Below, one piece after another: positions 39,061 through 47,754 of a stretch of DNA of 64,000 bases. The translations under genes were made by a program, and so were the position numbers. Source of the DNA: Ectopseudomonas chengduensis (lineage in GTDB: Bacteria; Pseudomonadota; Gammaproteobacteria; Pseudomonadales; Pseudomonadaceae); the NCBI RefSeq assembly GCF_015712065.1, contig NZ_JACFYZ010000013.1, positions 1-64,000 of the forward strand, in the 5' to 3' direction. A model generated the notes under the pieces. The model made no database searches, had not been told where the DNA came from, and was given only the letters and a program-made list of their open reading frames with translations. Every line of letters starts with the position of its first letter. Within the stretch, counting starts at the first letter, position 1.

Positions 39061-40047
39061 ATGAATCAAGTGACCGATCTGGCGCATGTCGCCCTGAGCA
39101 TCGAAGCCGGCCTGCCCATGCGCGTCAGCCCGCTGCAGGCGGGGCAGGGCTTGCACGAACATCTGCCGACTTTGCAGCAACTGGTGGCCGAGCATCTCGA
39201 GGTGAGCGGTGGTCTGCTGTTCAGCGGTTTCGCCGATGTCGATGTGGCCAGCTTCCAGCAGTTTGCCGGCGCCTTTGGCCATCCGTTGCTGAGCTACGAG
39301 TTTGGCTCCACGCCGCGTAGTCGGGTGAGTGCAGGCGGGGTGTATACCTCCACCGAATTTCCGGCTCACCGCCCGATTCCGCTGCATAACGAGCAGGCCT
39401 ACACCACCGAATGGCCGCTGCGTATCTGGTTCTATTGCGCTCAGGCGGCCGAGCAGGGCGGCGAGACGCCGATTGCCGACAGCCGTGAGGTGTTCCGCCG
39501 TATCGATCCGGCCATTCGCCAGCGCTTCGCCGAGCGCGGTCTGCTTTACGTGCGCAATTACGGCAATGGTCTGGATCTGCCCTGGCAGCAGGTCTTCAAT
39601 ACCGAAGATCGCCAGGAGGTGGAGCGCTATTGCAGCGCCCGCCGCATCGACTTCGAATGGCTCGGCGATGACGAACTGCGTACGCGCCAGCTTTGCCAGG
39701 GCGTCGCCCAGCATCCGCGTACCGGTGACTGGGTCTGGTTCAACCAGGCGCACCTGTTCCATCTGTCGGCCCTGGATGCTGATACCCAGGAGGTGCTGAT
39801 CGACGCGGTCGGTCTCGAAGGGCTGCCGCGCAACGTCTACTTCGGCGATGGTACGCCCATCGAGGCCAGCCTGCTGGATGAGGTGCGTGGCGTGCTGGAC
39901 GCCTGCACCATTCGTTTCCCCTGGCGCGACGGCGACATTCTGATGCTCGACAACATGCTCACTGCCCATGCTCGTGATCCCTTCAAGGGGCCGCGCAAGG
40001 TGGTGGTGGCGATGGCCGAGGCCTACGGTCAGGAGGGCTTCCAATGA
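39061..40047 (+). CDS. Fe(II)/2-oxoglutarate dioxygenase, SyrP/TauD-like (predicted aspartyl beta-hydroxylase)
   Basis: A 328-residue TauD-superfamily oxygenase. The metal triad appears as His109-x-Glu111 in PLHNEQAY and His303 in LTAHARDPF. The 2-oxoglutarate-binding arginine is probably Arg312 (GPRKV). The Glu in place of the more usual Asp in HxD also occurs in SyrP-like proteins, as I remember. In siderophore and syringomycin clusters these enzymes hydroxylate aspartate at the beta carbon while it is tethered to an NRPS carrier. NRPS 1 A1 has the aspartate code, which fits. It starts 25 bp after the MbtH gene behind a GGGAG site and overlaps the next gene by 4 bp. Confidence 0.88.
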   Translation: MNQVTDLAHVALSIEAGLPMRVSPLQAGQGLHEHLPTLQQLVAEHLEVSGGLLFSGFADVDVASFQQFAGAFGHPLLSYEFGSTPRSRVSAGGVYTSTEFPAHRPIPLHNEQAYTTEWPLRIWFYCAQAAEQGGETPIADSREVFRRIDPAIRQRFAERGLLYVRNYGNGLDLPWQQVFNTEDRQEVERYCSARRIDFEWLGDDELRTRQLCQGVAQHPRTGDWVWFNQAHLFHLSALDADTQEVLIDAVGLEGLPRNVYFGDGTPIEASLLDEVRGVLDACTIRFPWRDGDILMLDNMLTAHARDPFKGPRKVVVAMAEAYGQEGFQ

Positions 40048-41030
40048 ATGCATTACCACTGCCTGACGGGCGTGTGCTGCAAGGCGAGTCGCGCGACTCT
40101 GCGATCTGGCTGACCTGCGACGGTCGGCCGCTGATGCAGTTGCGCACGGTCGAGGCAAATACTGTGCAGGTGCTGGAAGTGGCCACGGCCGATCTGGCCG
40201 ATGCGCTGTGGTGCGCCAGTTATTGGTGGCTCGCCGCTCATCCGCAGGCGCCACGTCTACTCTGGCAGGGGCTGGATCGGCAAGCGCTGCAGGCCTGTGG
40301 CGACTGGCTGCGCGACGATGCCGACATGACCAGCGCGCAGGTCGAGCGCAGCCTGTTCTGGCAAGTGCCACAGCCCTGGCTGCGCCAGGCGCTACCGCCG
40401 TATCCGCAGCAGATGCTGATGAGCGACGGCAAGCGTCATCCTCAACGTCGACCCAAGCCCCGGGGCGAGGTCTACCGGCGTTTCGATGCACGCCTGGGTG
40501 CCTGGATATCCCTGCGTACGCTGGACATCGAGCAGGATCTGCAGCGCTTCAATCGCTGGCAGAACACGCCGCGCGTGCTGCATTTCTGGCAGGAGGGTGG
40601 CGATCTGGGGCAGCATCGCAGCTATCTCGAAACCATCGCTGCTGATCCGCATGTCTACAGCCTGATCGGCTGCTTCGACGACCAGCCTTTCGCCTACTTC
40701 GAGCTCTACTGGGCCAAGGAAGACCGCATTGCGCCTTTCTACCCTGTGGACGACTATGATCGCGGTATCCACATGCTGGTGGGGGAGCAGGCCCATCGCG
40801 GGCCGCACAAGGTCGCAAGCTGGCTGGCAGCGCTGACCCATTACGCCTTTCTCGACGATCCGCGTACAAACCTGGTGGTGGCCGAGCCGCGTGCCGACAA
40901 CGCGAAGATGATCAGCTACATGCAGACGCTGGGTTACTACCGGGAAAAGGAGTTCGATTTTCCTCACAAGCGCGCCGCGCTGATGGCCATCGGCCGCGAG
41001 CGCTTTTTTGATAGCGGGGTGCTGTATTGA
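40044..41030 (+). CDS. N-hydroxyornithine acetyltransferase (IucB/GNAT siderophore family)
   Basis: A 328-residue protein. The C-terminal half is the siderophore acetyltransferase domain of the IucB/RhbD/VbsA type, with ISLRTLDIEQDLQRFNRWQN, then FAYFELYWAKEDRIAPFY and RGIHMLVGEQAHRGPHKV. The conserved histidine/aspartate-rich core is present. It should transfer an acyl group, most simply acetyl, from acyl-CoA to the hydroxylamine of N5-hydroxyornithine, completing the hydroxamate. The ATGA overlap with the hydroxylase gene implies coupled translation. No formyltransferase (PvdF-like) gene exists in the window, so N-acetyl hydroxamates are predicted. A longer acyl donor cannot be excluded. 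Confidence 0.88.
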   Translation: MNALPLPDGRVLQGESRDSAIWLTCDGRPLMQLRTVEANTVQVLEVATADLADALWCASYWWLAAHPQAPRLLWQGLDRQALQACGDWLRDDADMTSAQVERSLFWQVPQPWLRQALPPYPQQMLMSDGKRHPQRRPKPRGEVYRRFDARLGAWISLRTLDIEQDLQRFNRWQNTPRVLHFWQEGGDLGQHRSYLETIAADPHVYSLIGCFDDQPFAYFELYWAKEDRIAPFYPVDDYDRGIHMLVGEQAHRGPHKVASWLAALTHYAFLDDPRTNLVVAEPRADNAKMISYMQTLGYYREKEFDFPHKRAALMAIGRERFFDSGVLY

Positions 41031-41051
41031 ACGCGTCGGGAATCGCTCAGG

Positions 41052-41795
41052 GTGATTGAGGCACTGGCGCCGCTGTTCATCGGCGACTTCTCCTCTTATC
41101 GGGACACCCTGGTGCTGCACGATGACCCTCGGCCCTCGGTGCCGCTGCGCGAATTGCTCAGCGCCGAAGGGCTGCCGGCGCTGCTGGCGCGCTTCGGTGA
41201 GGCGTATCCGGGCGGTGATCGCCGTGCGCTGCTGTCGCAGTGGTCGAAGCATTATTTCGTGCGCCTGATCCCGCCAGTGGTGGCTGCCACGCTGGTGCTG
41301 AACCGGCGCTTGCCGCTAGATCTCGATGACATCGAGGTGGTGCTCGATGAGCAGCACCTGCCACAGGCGTTCAAGCTGCGCGATGCGGGGGAGGCGTTCG
41401 CTCCGGGCGATCCCTTCGAGCGTTTCGCCCATCTCCAGCACGATCATCTGGCTCCCTTGATCCAGGCATTCACCACGCAGGTGAAGATCGCGCCCAAGGT
41501 GCTCTGGAGCAACGCCGGCAACTATTTCGAGTGGATTCTGACGGCGCTGGGCAAGGTACTTCCGGCGCCACTGCTGGCCGATGGGTTCAGCCTCTTGCAG
41601 GCCCCTCAGCGGCCTGATGGGCGGCGCAATCCGTTGTATCAGCCGGTGCGTTATGTCGAGCTGCAGGGCGCTGCGTTGCCGTGGCGGCAGCGGCGGGTGT
41701 GTTGTATTCGCTATCTGCTGCCCGAACTGGAACTGTGCGAGAACTGCCCGCTGCTCGACGAGCCCCCAGCGCAGGCGGCCGGTTCGGCGTCTTGA
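41052..41795 (+). CDS. FhuF-like siderophore-iron reductase
   Basis: A 247-residue cytoplasmic protein ending in the FhuF iron-sulphur motif: Cys217-Cys218, ten residues, Cys229-x2-Cys232. This spacing (C-C-x10-C-x2-C) binds a [2Fe-2S] cluster. The N-terminal part has the family's LLSQWSKHYFVRLIPPVVAA segment. It reduces ferric hydroxamates in the cytoplasm so that iron is released. The start is GTG 41052, 21 bp after the previous stop. It is the last gene of the plus-strand siderophore set and converges on the ATPase gene with a 10-bp gap. Confidence 0.9.
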   Translation: MIEALAPLFIGDFSSYRDTLVLHDDPRPSVPLRELLSAEGLPALLARFGEAYPGGDRRALLSQWSKHYFVRLIPPVVAATLVLNRRLPLDLDDIEVVLDEQHLPQAFKLRDAGEAFAPGDPFERFAHLQHDHLAPLIQAFTTQVKIAPKVLWSNAGNYFEWILTALGKVLPAPLLADGFSLLQAPQRPDGRRNPLYQPVRYVELQGAALPWRQRRVCCIRYLLPELELCENCPLLDEPPAQAAGSAS

Positions 41796-41805
41796 GGCGA
41801 CCCGT

Positions 41806-42573
41806 TCAGTACAGGTAGCTGATTGGCGAGCCGTCCGCCGGATTGGCCATCACGCCCATGGGTACGCCGTAGATGCGCTCCAGGGTTTCGCTGTGCATCA
41901 GCTCGGCCGGGCTGCCTTGTGCCAGTAGACGACCGCTGTGCAGAGCCAGCAGGTGGTCGCAATAGCGCGCAGCCATGTTGATGTCGTGCAGCACTACCAG
42001 CACACCCAGGCCCAACTCGCGGCTGAGGTCATGAACGCGTGACAGGACTTCCACCTGATGGGCGATGTCCAGCGCCGAGGTGGGTTCGTCGAGCAGCAGG
42101 TAACGGGTGTTCTGCGCCAGCAGCATGGCCAGCCAGACGCGCTGGCGCTCACCGCCGGACAGATGATCCACCAGGCGATCGGCAAACACGCCGGTGTCGG
42201 TCAGGTCCAGGGCGCGCTCGATATGTGCGCGGTCTTCACTGCCCAGGCGGCCAAGGGCGCCGTGCCAGGGGTAACGGCCAAAGCCCACCAGCTCGCGAAC
42301 GGTCAGGCCCTCGGTCGGCGGCAACTGCTGAGGCAGGTAGGCCACCTGGCGGGCGAAATCGCGTTGACCCCAGGCTGGCAGCGGTTTGCCGTCGAGCAGG
42401 ATCTGTCCACCGCTGGGCGACTGCTGGCGGGCGAGCAATTTGATCAGGGTAGATTTGCCTGAACCGTTGTGGCCAATCAGGCCGACCATGCGTCCGGCAT
42501 CGATGTGCAGGTTCAGGGGATGCAGCAGGGTGCGTTCAGGAATGCTGAAACTGACGCTTTGCAATTCGAACAT
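41806..42573 (-). CDS. FhuC-like ferric-siderophore ABC transporter ATPase
   Basis: A 255-residue ABC ATPase. It shows Walker A GHNGSGKST (~34-42), the FhuC/FepC-type VRELVGFGRYPWHG, signature LSGGERQR (~137), Walker B YLLLDEPTSALD (~158) and the switch histidine in VVLHDINMAARYCDHL. It should energise the fused permease encoded at 35785-37821, which otherwise lacks an ATPase in the plus-strand set. The gene is on the opposite strand with its own Fur box 43-64 bp upstream, so it is expressed separately. Confidence 0.92.
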   Translation of the reverse strand: MFELQSVSFSIPERTLLHPLNLHIDAGRMVGLIGHNGSGKSTLIKLLARQQSPSGGQILLDGKPLPAWGQRDFARQVAYLPQQLPPTEGLTVRELVGFGRYPWHGALGRLGSEDRAHIERALDLTDTGVFADRLVDHLSGGERQRVWLAMLLAQNTRYLLLDEPTSALDIAHQVEVLSRVHDLSRELGLGVLVVLHDINMAARYCDHLLALHSGRLLAQGSPAELMHSETLERIYGVPMGVMANPADGSPISYLY

Positions 42574-42615
42574 GAAGCCGTCCGCGGTGGGGTTGCGAAG
42601 GGCGTCAATCTAATT

Positions 42616-42637
42616 CAAACGCTAATCGTTATCAATT
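42616..42637 (-). promoter_or_regulatory. Fur box upstream of the FhuC-like ATPase gene
   Basis: On the minus strand the sequence reads TTGATAACGATTAGCGTTTG. It matches GATAATGATAATCATTATC at about 12 of 19 positions. It lies 43-64 bp before the ATPase start. Confidence 0.65.
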
Positions 42638-42664
42638 TTGTAGTGCCTGCACCGCGAGGTGGAG

Positions 42665-42691
42665 AGGGGCTCGCCTGATGGACGAGCCCCT
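42665..42691. terminator. Hairpin downstream of sstT
   Basis: AGGGGCTCG (42665-42673) pairs perfectly with CGAGCCCCT (42683-42691) across a 9-base loop, six bases after the sstT stop. There is no good T-tract on the minus side, so termination may be partial. Confidence 0.55.
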
Positions 42692-42696
42692 GAGAT

Positions 42697-43920
42697 TCAG
42701 GCCTGACGCTGTTCTTCGGCCTTGCACGCGGCGGCAGTGAACAGCACGTCGGTGGAAGAGTTCAGCGCGGTTTCTGCCGAGTCCTGAACGATGCCGATGA
42801 TGAAGCCGATGGCGACGATCTGCATGGCCACTTCGTTGGGGATACCGAACAGGCTGCAGGCCAGCGGGATCAGCAGCAGCGAGCCGCCGGCGACACCGGA
42901 TGCGCCGCAGGCACTGATCGAGGCCAGCACGCTCAGCAGCAGGGCGGTGGGCAGATCGACGGGGATACCCAGGGTATGCACCGCAGCCAGGGTCAGCACG
43001 GTGATGGTGATGGCCGCACCAGCCATGTTGATGGTGGCACCCAGCGGAATGGAGACCGAATAGGTCTCTTCGTGCAGGCCCAGGCGCTGGCACAGCTGCA
43101 GGTTGACCGGAATATTGGCGGCCGAACTGCGGGTGAAGAAGGCTGTGATGCCGCTTTCGCGCAGGCAGGTGAACACCAGCGGGTAGGGATTGCTGCGGGT
43201 CTTCCAGTACACCAGCGCCGGGTTGACCACCAGGGCCACCAGCAGCATGCAGCCGACCAGTACCACCAGCAGGTGCAGGTAGCCGAGCAGGGCGTCGAAA
43301 CCGGATTCGGCCAGGGTTGCGGCGACCAGGCCGAAGATACCCAGCGGTGCCAGGCGGATTACCAGCTTGACGATGGCCGTAATGCCATTGGACAGGTCGC
43401 CCAGCAGCTGCTTGCTGCTGGCGCTGGCATGACGGAAGGCGAAACCGAGGCCGATGGCCCAGGCCAGGATGCCGATGAAGTTGCCATGCAGCAGCGCGTT
43501 GACCGGGTTGTCGACCACGTTCATCAGCAGCGTCTTGAGCACCTCGCCGATGCCGCCGGGGGGCGTCAGTTCAGCGGCCTGGCTGCTCAGCACCAGCGAC
43601 GACGGGAAGGCGAAGCTGGCCACCACCGCGACCAGGGCGGCGCTGAAGGTGCCGATCAGGTACATCAACAGGATCGGGCGAATGTGGGTCTGCTGGCCTT
43701 GCTGGTGGTTGGCGATGGACGACATCACCAGGATGAACACCAGTACCGGCGCCACCGCCTTCAACGCCGAGACGAACACGTTGCCGATGAAGCCGACGGA
43801 CAGCGCTGCCTGCGGGGCTATCACGGCAAGGGCGATACCTGCGAGCAGGCCGATGATGATCTGCGTCACCAGGCTGGTGCGGTTGAGTAGCTGCAGGGCA
43901 GGGTGGATGGCTTGGGACAT
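42697..43920 (-). CDS. sstT: Serine/threonine:sodium symporter SstT
   Basis: A 407-residue dicarboxylate/amino acid:cation symporter family protein. Features are [16 protein letters not shown] near the N-terminus, a [16 protein letters not shown] loop, and a serine-rich hairpin around [16 protein letters not shown]. It also has the conserved [18 protein letters not shown] segment and a C-terminal [20 protein letters not shown] hairpin; this last pair is typical of SstT. It takes up L-serine and L-threonine with sodium. The frame extends upstream to 44106, but ATG 43920 gives the expected SstT N-terminus and the extra residues look non-coding. It is unrelated to the siderophore genes. Confidence 0.93.
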   Translation of the reverse strand: MSQAIHPALQLLNRTSLVTQIIIGLLAGIALAVIAPQAALSVGFIGNVFVSALKAVAPVLVFILVMSSIANHQQGQQTHIRPILLMYLIGTFSAALVAVVASFAFPSSLVLSSQAAELTPPGGIGEVLKTLLMNVVDNPVNALLHGNFIGILAWAIGLGFAFRHASASSKQLLGDLSNGITAIVKLVIRLAPLGIFGLVAATLAESGFDALLGYLHLLVVLVGCMLLVALVVNPALVYWKTRSNPYPLVFTCLRESGITAFFTRSSAANIPVNLQLCQRLGLHEETYSVSIPLGATINMAGAAITITVLTLAAVHTLGIPVDLPTALLLSVLASISACGASGVAGGSLLLIPLACSLFGIPNEVAMQIVAIGFIIGIVQDSAETALNSSTDVLFTAAACKAEEQRQA

Positions 43921-44137
43921 CGCGTGGTTCTCTGGTTGCTGGGCGTGCGGCAAAGGCCGTCGCGCCTGGGTCGAGAGGGCTTTCAGCGCAGCCTGTGGAA
44001 GGTCGGCCGAAAAAATAGCGCGCGACTCTAGCACAGCCTCACGGCGCTTCGTGCCAGCCGCTGGTATCTGGACGACAGGGTGCAAGCCGGTGTCGCATCT
44101 CGGCAAGCTTTGCCTGCTTGAAATATCGAACGACTGG

Positions 44138-44154
44138 TGCGTATTTTGTACGCA
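44138..44154. promoter_or_regulatory. TGCGTA-N5-TACGCA palindrome upstream of the glutamine synthetase paralogue
   Basis: TGCGTA (44138-44143) and TACGCA (44149-44154) form a perfect inverted repeat about 45 bp before the next start codon, in the 279-bp divergent gap. It looks like a regulator half-site pair. A shorter GGCAAGCTTTGCC palindrome lies at 44102-44114. The rest of the gap shows nothing recognisable. Confidence 0.45.
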
Positions 44155-44199
44155 TCGTCGCCGTCAGGCGGTATCCGCGTCATTCAAGGACAACAAAAG

Positions 44200-45543
44200 A
44201 TGAGCACTGCCAGCCGCCAGGCACTGGAAACCCTGCTACAGGGTATCGATGAGATCGATTGCGTAACTCCGGACCTTAATGGCGTTCCTCGCGGCAAGGT
44301 GATGACGGCCAGCGGTTTCCTTGAGGGACGGCGCCTGCAGCTCGCTCGCGGCGTACTGTTGCAATGCATCATGGGCGGCTATCCGCCGGCACGTTTCTAC
44401 GGCGGTGACGATGGCGATCTGCTGCTTAACGCCGAACCTCGCCAGATTCATCGTCTGCCCTGGAGCGAGTCGCCGCGCGCACTGGCCATCTGCGACGCGG
44501 ACGAACTGGACGGGCGCAGCTCCGGGCTTTCCACGCGCGGTCTGCTCAAACGGGTATTGGCGCGCTACGCCGAGCATGGCTGGCAGCCTGTCGTGGCGAC
44601 CGAACTGGAGTTCTTCGTGTTCGCCGCCAACCCCGACCCGCAGCAGCCGTTCCAGCCGCCGGTGGGCTTGGATGGCCGTCGTGAAGACGGTGGCTCGGCA
44701 TTCAGCGTCAGCTCTGGCAATGGCCTGCGGCCGTTCTTCGCCGAGGTCTATCGCTGCATGGAGGCATTAGGGCTGCCGCGCGACACCTTCATGCACGAGA
44801 TGGGCGTCAGCCAGTTCGAGATCAACCTGTTGCACGGCGACGCGTTGCAGCTGGCCGATCAGACCTTCCTGTTCAAGCACCTGCTCAAGGAGGTCGGCTT
44901 CAAGCATGGACTGTCCGTGGTCTGCATGGCCAAGCCGCTGGCACATACGCCGGGTAGCTCCATGCATATCCATCAGAGCGTGGTGGAGCAGGGTAGTGGC
45001 CGCAATATCTTCAGTGCTGACAATGGCGAGGCGACAGCGGCTTTTTATCACTTTATCGGCGGTCAGCAGTTTGCAATGGCTGATTTCACCCTGCTGTTCG
45101 CACCGCACGTGAATTCCTATCAGCGCCTGTGTCATCCCTATGCGTCGCCGAACAACGCCTGCTGGTCGGTGGACAATCGCGCCGCCGGCCTGCGTATTCC
45201 GGCCAGTGCCCCGGTGGCGCGGCGGGTGGAAAATCGTCTGCCGGGTGCCGATGCCAACCCCTATCTGGCCCTCGCTGCCAGCCTGGCGGCCGGGCTGCAT
45301 GGTCTGGAGCGTGAGCTGCAGCCCAGCGCGCCGATCCAGGGTGAGTTCGAGGTGCCGGATGAATTGGCGCTACCCTGTACCATGCACGCCGCGATCGAGC
45401 GTCTGAAACGCAGCGAGTTGGCAATCGAACTGTTCGGTGCGGAATTCATCGAAGGTTACATCGCCAGCAAGACCCTGGAGCTGACCAGCTTCTACGATGA
45501 AATTACGCCCTGGGAGCGTCGTGTTCTCGCCGCACAGGCGTGA
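44200..45543 (+). CDS. Glutamine synthetase family protein (gamma-glutamylpolyamine synthetase-like)
   Basis: A 447-residue type I glutamine-synthetase-fold enzyme. It has ATELEFFVF for the first metal site, MGVSQFEINL, the SSMHIHQSV histidine/ATP region, NNACWSVDNRAAGLRIP, and a C-terminal EITPWERRVL tail typical of polyamine-type paralogues (PuuA/Spu/Pau) rather than GlnA. It probably ligates glutamate to a polyamine or amine as the first catabolic step. Substrate cannot be read from sequence. ATG 44200 follows AAGGA; the frame extends to 44137 without a good site. The MFS gene begins 38 bp after the stop, so the two may be co-transcribed. Confidence 0.85.
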   Translation: MSTASRQALETLLQGIDEIDCVTPDLNGVPRGKVMTASGFLEGRRLQLARGVLLQCIMGGYPPARFYGGDDGDLLLNAEPRQIHRLPWSESPRALAICDADELDGRSSGLSTRGLLKRVLARYAEHGWQPVVATELEFFVFAANPDPQQPFQPPVGLDGRREDGGSAFSVSSGNGLRPFFAEVYRCMEALGLPRDTFMHEMGVSQFEINLLHGDALQLADQTFLFKHLLKEVGFKHGLSVVCMAKPLAHTPGSSMHIHQSVVEQGSGRNIFSADNGEATAAFYHFIGGQQFAMADFTLLFAPHVNSYQRLCHPYASPNNACWSVDNRAAGLRIPASAPVARRVENRLPGADANPYLALAASLAAGLHGLERELQPSAPIQGEFEVPDELALPCTMHAAIERLKRSELAIELFGAEFIEGYIASKTLELTSFYDEITPWERRVLAAQA

Positions 45544-45581
45544 CGCTCACCCGGTTACCGTACAAGGAGCTTTACCCGCCA

Positions 45582-46901
45582 ATGCGACTGATCTGGAAGT
45601 CATTCCGCTCGCTGTACTTTGCCACTCTGTTGATGCTGCTCGGTTCCGGTCTGCTCAGTACCTATCTGGCCTTGCGTCTTGCCGATACCGTGGATGGTCT
45701 GTGGGTCGGAGCACTGATGGCGGCCAACTATTTCGGCCTGGTGCTGGGTGGCAAGCTGGGGCATCGGCTGATCGGTCGGGTGGGGCACATCCGTGCCTAC
45801 GTGGCCTGCGCGGGGGTGGTTACCGCAGCGGTGCTCGGCCACGGATTGGTGGAGTGGCTGCCGTTCTGGCTGTTCCTGCGCATGCTGGTGGGCCTGGGCA
45901 TGATGTGCCAGTACATGGTCATCGAGAGCTGGCTCAACGAGCAGGCTGAAGCCAAGCAGCGGGGCCTGGTGTTCAGTGGCTACATGGCGGCCTCCTATCT
46001 GGGACTGATCCTTGGCCAGTTGGCTCTGGTCGTACACCCGACGCTGGGGCTGGAGCTGCTGATGCTGGTGGCGCTGTGCTTCGCGCTGTGCCTGGTGCCG
46101 GTGGCGCTGACCCGGCGCCTGCACCCGGCCCCCTTGCACCCGGCGCCGCTGGAGCTGCGTTTCTTCCTCAGTCGTGTGCCGCTGTCGCTGACTACCATCT
46201 CGGTGGCCGGTCTGCTGATCGGCTCGTTCTACGGTCTGGCGCCGCTATACGCCACGCGGATGGGCCTGTCGACGGAGCAGGTCGGCCTGTTCATGGGCAG
46301 CTGCATTCTCGCCGGCCTGCTGGTGCAGTGGCCGCTGGGCTGGCTTTCCGATCGGCACGACCGGGTGCGCCTGATTCGCGGCTGCTCGGTCTTGCTGCTG
46401 CTGGCGGCCTTGCCGCTGGCGGCACTGCCGGAGGTATTCCTCGGCTTGCTGTTCGGTGTCGGCTTTCTGGTCAGTCTGATGCAGTTCAGTCTCTATCCAC
46501 TGGCGGTGGCCTTGGCCAATGACCATGTGGAGCCGGAGCGCCGCGTGTCACTGACGGCCATGCTGCTGGTCACCTTCGGCGTGGGCGCCTGCATCGGCCC
46601 GCTGCTGGCCGGTGTGCTGATGCGTTTCTACGGCGCCAACATGCTCTATGTGTTCGTCAGCGTTTGCGCGTTGATTCTGGTCTGGCGCATTCGTCCTGAA
46701 GTGGTGACCCACCTGCATCAGGTCGATGATGCGCCGCTGCACCATATGGCCATGCCGGGTAACGTCACCAGCTCACCGCTGGTCGCTGCGCTCGACCCGA
46801 GGGTCGATGAGCAGACGGTGCAGGAGCAGATGCAGGAACCAGCCGCCGCTGCGGCAGCGGCGGCTGAAGAGGACCAACAGAAAACGCAGGCGGACCAGTA
46901 A
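45582..46901 (+). CDS. MFS transporter, YcaD-like
   Basis: A 439-residue membrane protein with about 12 hydrophobic segments and the MFS loop motif seen as GGKLGHRLIGRVG after segment 2 and GWLSDRHDRVRLI after segment 8. The fold resembles the YcaD subfamily. The last ~50 residues are a low-complexity, acidic and alanine/glutamine-rich cytoplasmic tail (EPAAAAAAAAEEDQQ). The start ATG 45582 has AAGGAG at 45564-45569; an upstream GTG at 45540 overlapping the previous stop is less likely because residues 1-14 are not membrane-like. Substrate unknown; the neighbour suggests amine or polyamine metabolism. Confidence 0.8.
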   Translation: MRLIWKSFRSLYFATLLMLLGSGLLSTYLALRLADTVDGLWVGALMAANYFGLVLGGKLGHRLIGRVGHIRAYVACAGVVTAAVLGHGLVEWLPFWLFLRMLVGLGMMCQYMVIESWLNEQAEAKQRGLVFSGYMAASYLGLILGQLALVVHPTLGLELLMLVALCFALCLVPVALTRRLHPAPLHPAPLELRFFLSRVPLSLTTISVAGLLIGSFYGLAPLYATRMGLSTEQVGLFMGSCILAGLLVQWPLGWLSDRHDRVRLIRGCSVLLLLAALPLAALPEVFLGLLFGVGFLVSLMQFSLYPLAVALANDHVEPERRVSLTAMLLVTFGVGACIGPLLAGVLMRFYGANMLYVFVSVCALILVWRIRPEVVTHLHQVDDAPLHHMAMPGNVTSSPLVAALDPRVDEQTVQEQMQEPAAAAAAAAEEDQQKTQADQ

Positions 46902-46913
46902 AGGCTGCGCGGG

Positions 46914-47663
46914 TCAGAAGGGGCCGTCGCTCTCGGTGCGACGCGCCTCGCGTTGCAGCTGATAGACGAAGCGCTCGACCTGGCGTTGTTCCAGGCCGTT
47001 CAGGCGATGAAAACGAGTGCCGACGAACGTCATGTCGACCTTGTCCTCGTATTGCACGTGGCGTAACTCCACGGCGCAGGTCATGTTGCCGAAGGGCAGA
47101 TAGGCGGTGAGTCGTTCGTGTACCTGGCCATTACTCAATTGCTGGCTGAGGTTGCCGGCGAAACGCAGTTTGCAACCGGTGGCCGAGATGTCCAGCAGAT
47201 GACCTGCCAGCGGCTCGCGCAGCTTGTCGCCGCTAAGTACGACTTTGATCAGATCGCTCTGCTTCAGAGGTGCACGGAAGGCGCTGCGGCGCTGGTGATA
47301 GATCACTTCGGTGGGCAACGGTGCCCAGTAGCAGGGGGCTCCCTCGAGCTCGCCAAGCCGCACGTCGTGATCACAGGTCCAGGCTACTCGCACCCCGTCG
47401 CGGAACGCCTCGACGTTGAAGGTTTCGCCTTGCTTGAGAAAACGTTCGCCATCGTTAGGGATGATCTCGTCCAGCGCTAAGCGCGCACGGTCTTTATCGA
47501 TTTCTACAAGGTAACTTTGAAAACGCTGGCCACGATCCTTGAATTGGATAACCAGGGGATCATGGTTCTGTTGCAATTGACGTAGGGTGGCAATGATCTC
47601 GACGGATGTCTTGAGCACCTTGGGCGGTTGAGGACCGCTCTCGTCGTTGAACGCGCTGGACAC
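46914..47663 (-). CDS. flgZ: Flagellar brake protein FlgZ/YcgR (PilZ, c-di-GMP binding)
   Basis: A 249-residue protein with an N-terminal YcgR domain and a C-terminal PilZ domain. Both c-di-GMP-binding motifs are intact: the arginine cluster HQRRSAFRAPL (RxxxR) and DISATGCKLRF (D/N-x-S-x-x-G). On binding c-di-GMP, proteins of this type slow or stop the flagellar motor. It follows flgM and flgN on the same strand, the flgMN-flgZ order that I recall from other pseudomonads. The MFS gene converges on it with a 12-bp gap and no clear terminator. Confidence 0.9.
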   Translation of the reverse strand: MSSAFNDESGPQPPKVLKTSVEIIATLRQLQQNHDPLVIQFKDRGQRFQSYLVEIDKDRARLALDEIIPNDGERFLKQGETFNVEAFRDGVRVAWTCDHDVRLGELEGAPCYWAPLPTEVIYHQRRSAFRAPLKQSDLIKVVLSGDKLREPLAGHLLDISATGCKLRFAGNLSQQLSNGQVHERLTAYLPFGNMTCAVELRHVQYEDKVDMTFVGTRFHRLNGLEQRQVERFVYQLQREARRTESDGPF

Positions 47664-47754
47664 AGTTCGGAACTCTCCGAGTCATGGACTACAACGGCAC
47701 TAGCATACTGGCAGAGTGCCTGCATGTCCCTGTGCTTTTTGTTGGGGGGATGGC

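Noticed and set aside
43921-44106. N-terminal extension of SstT
   Set aside because: The extra 62 residues have no family similarity and ATG 43920 gives the normal N-terminus.
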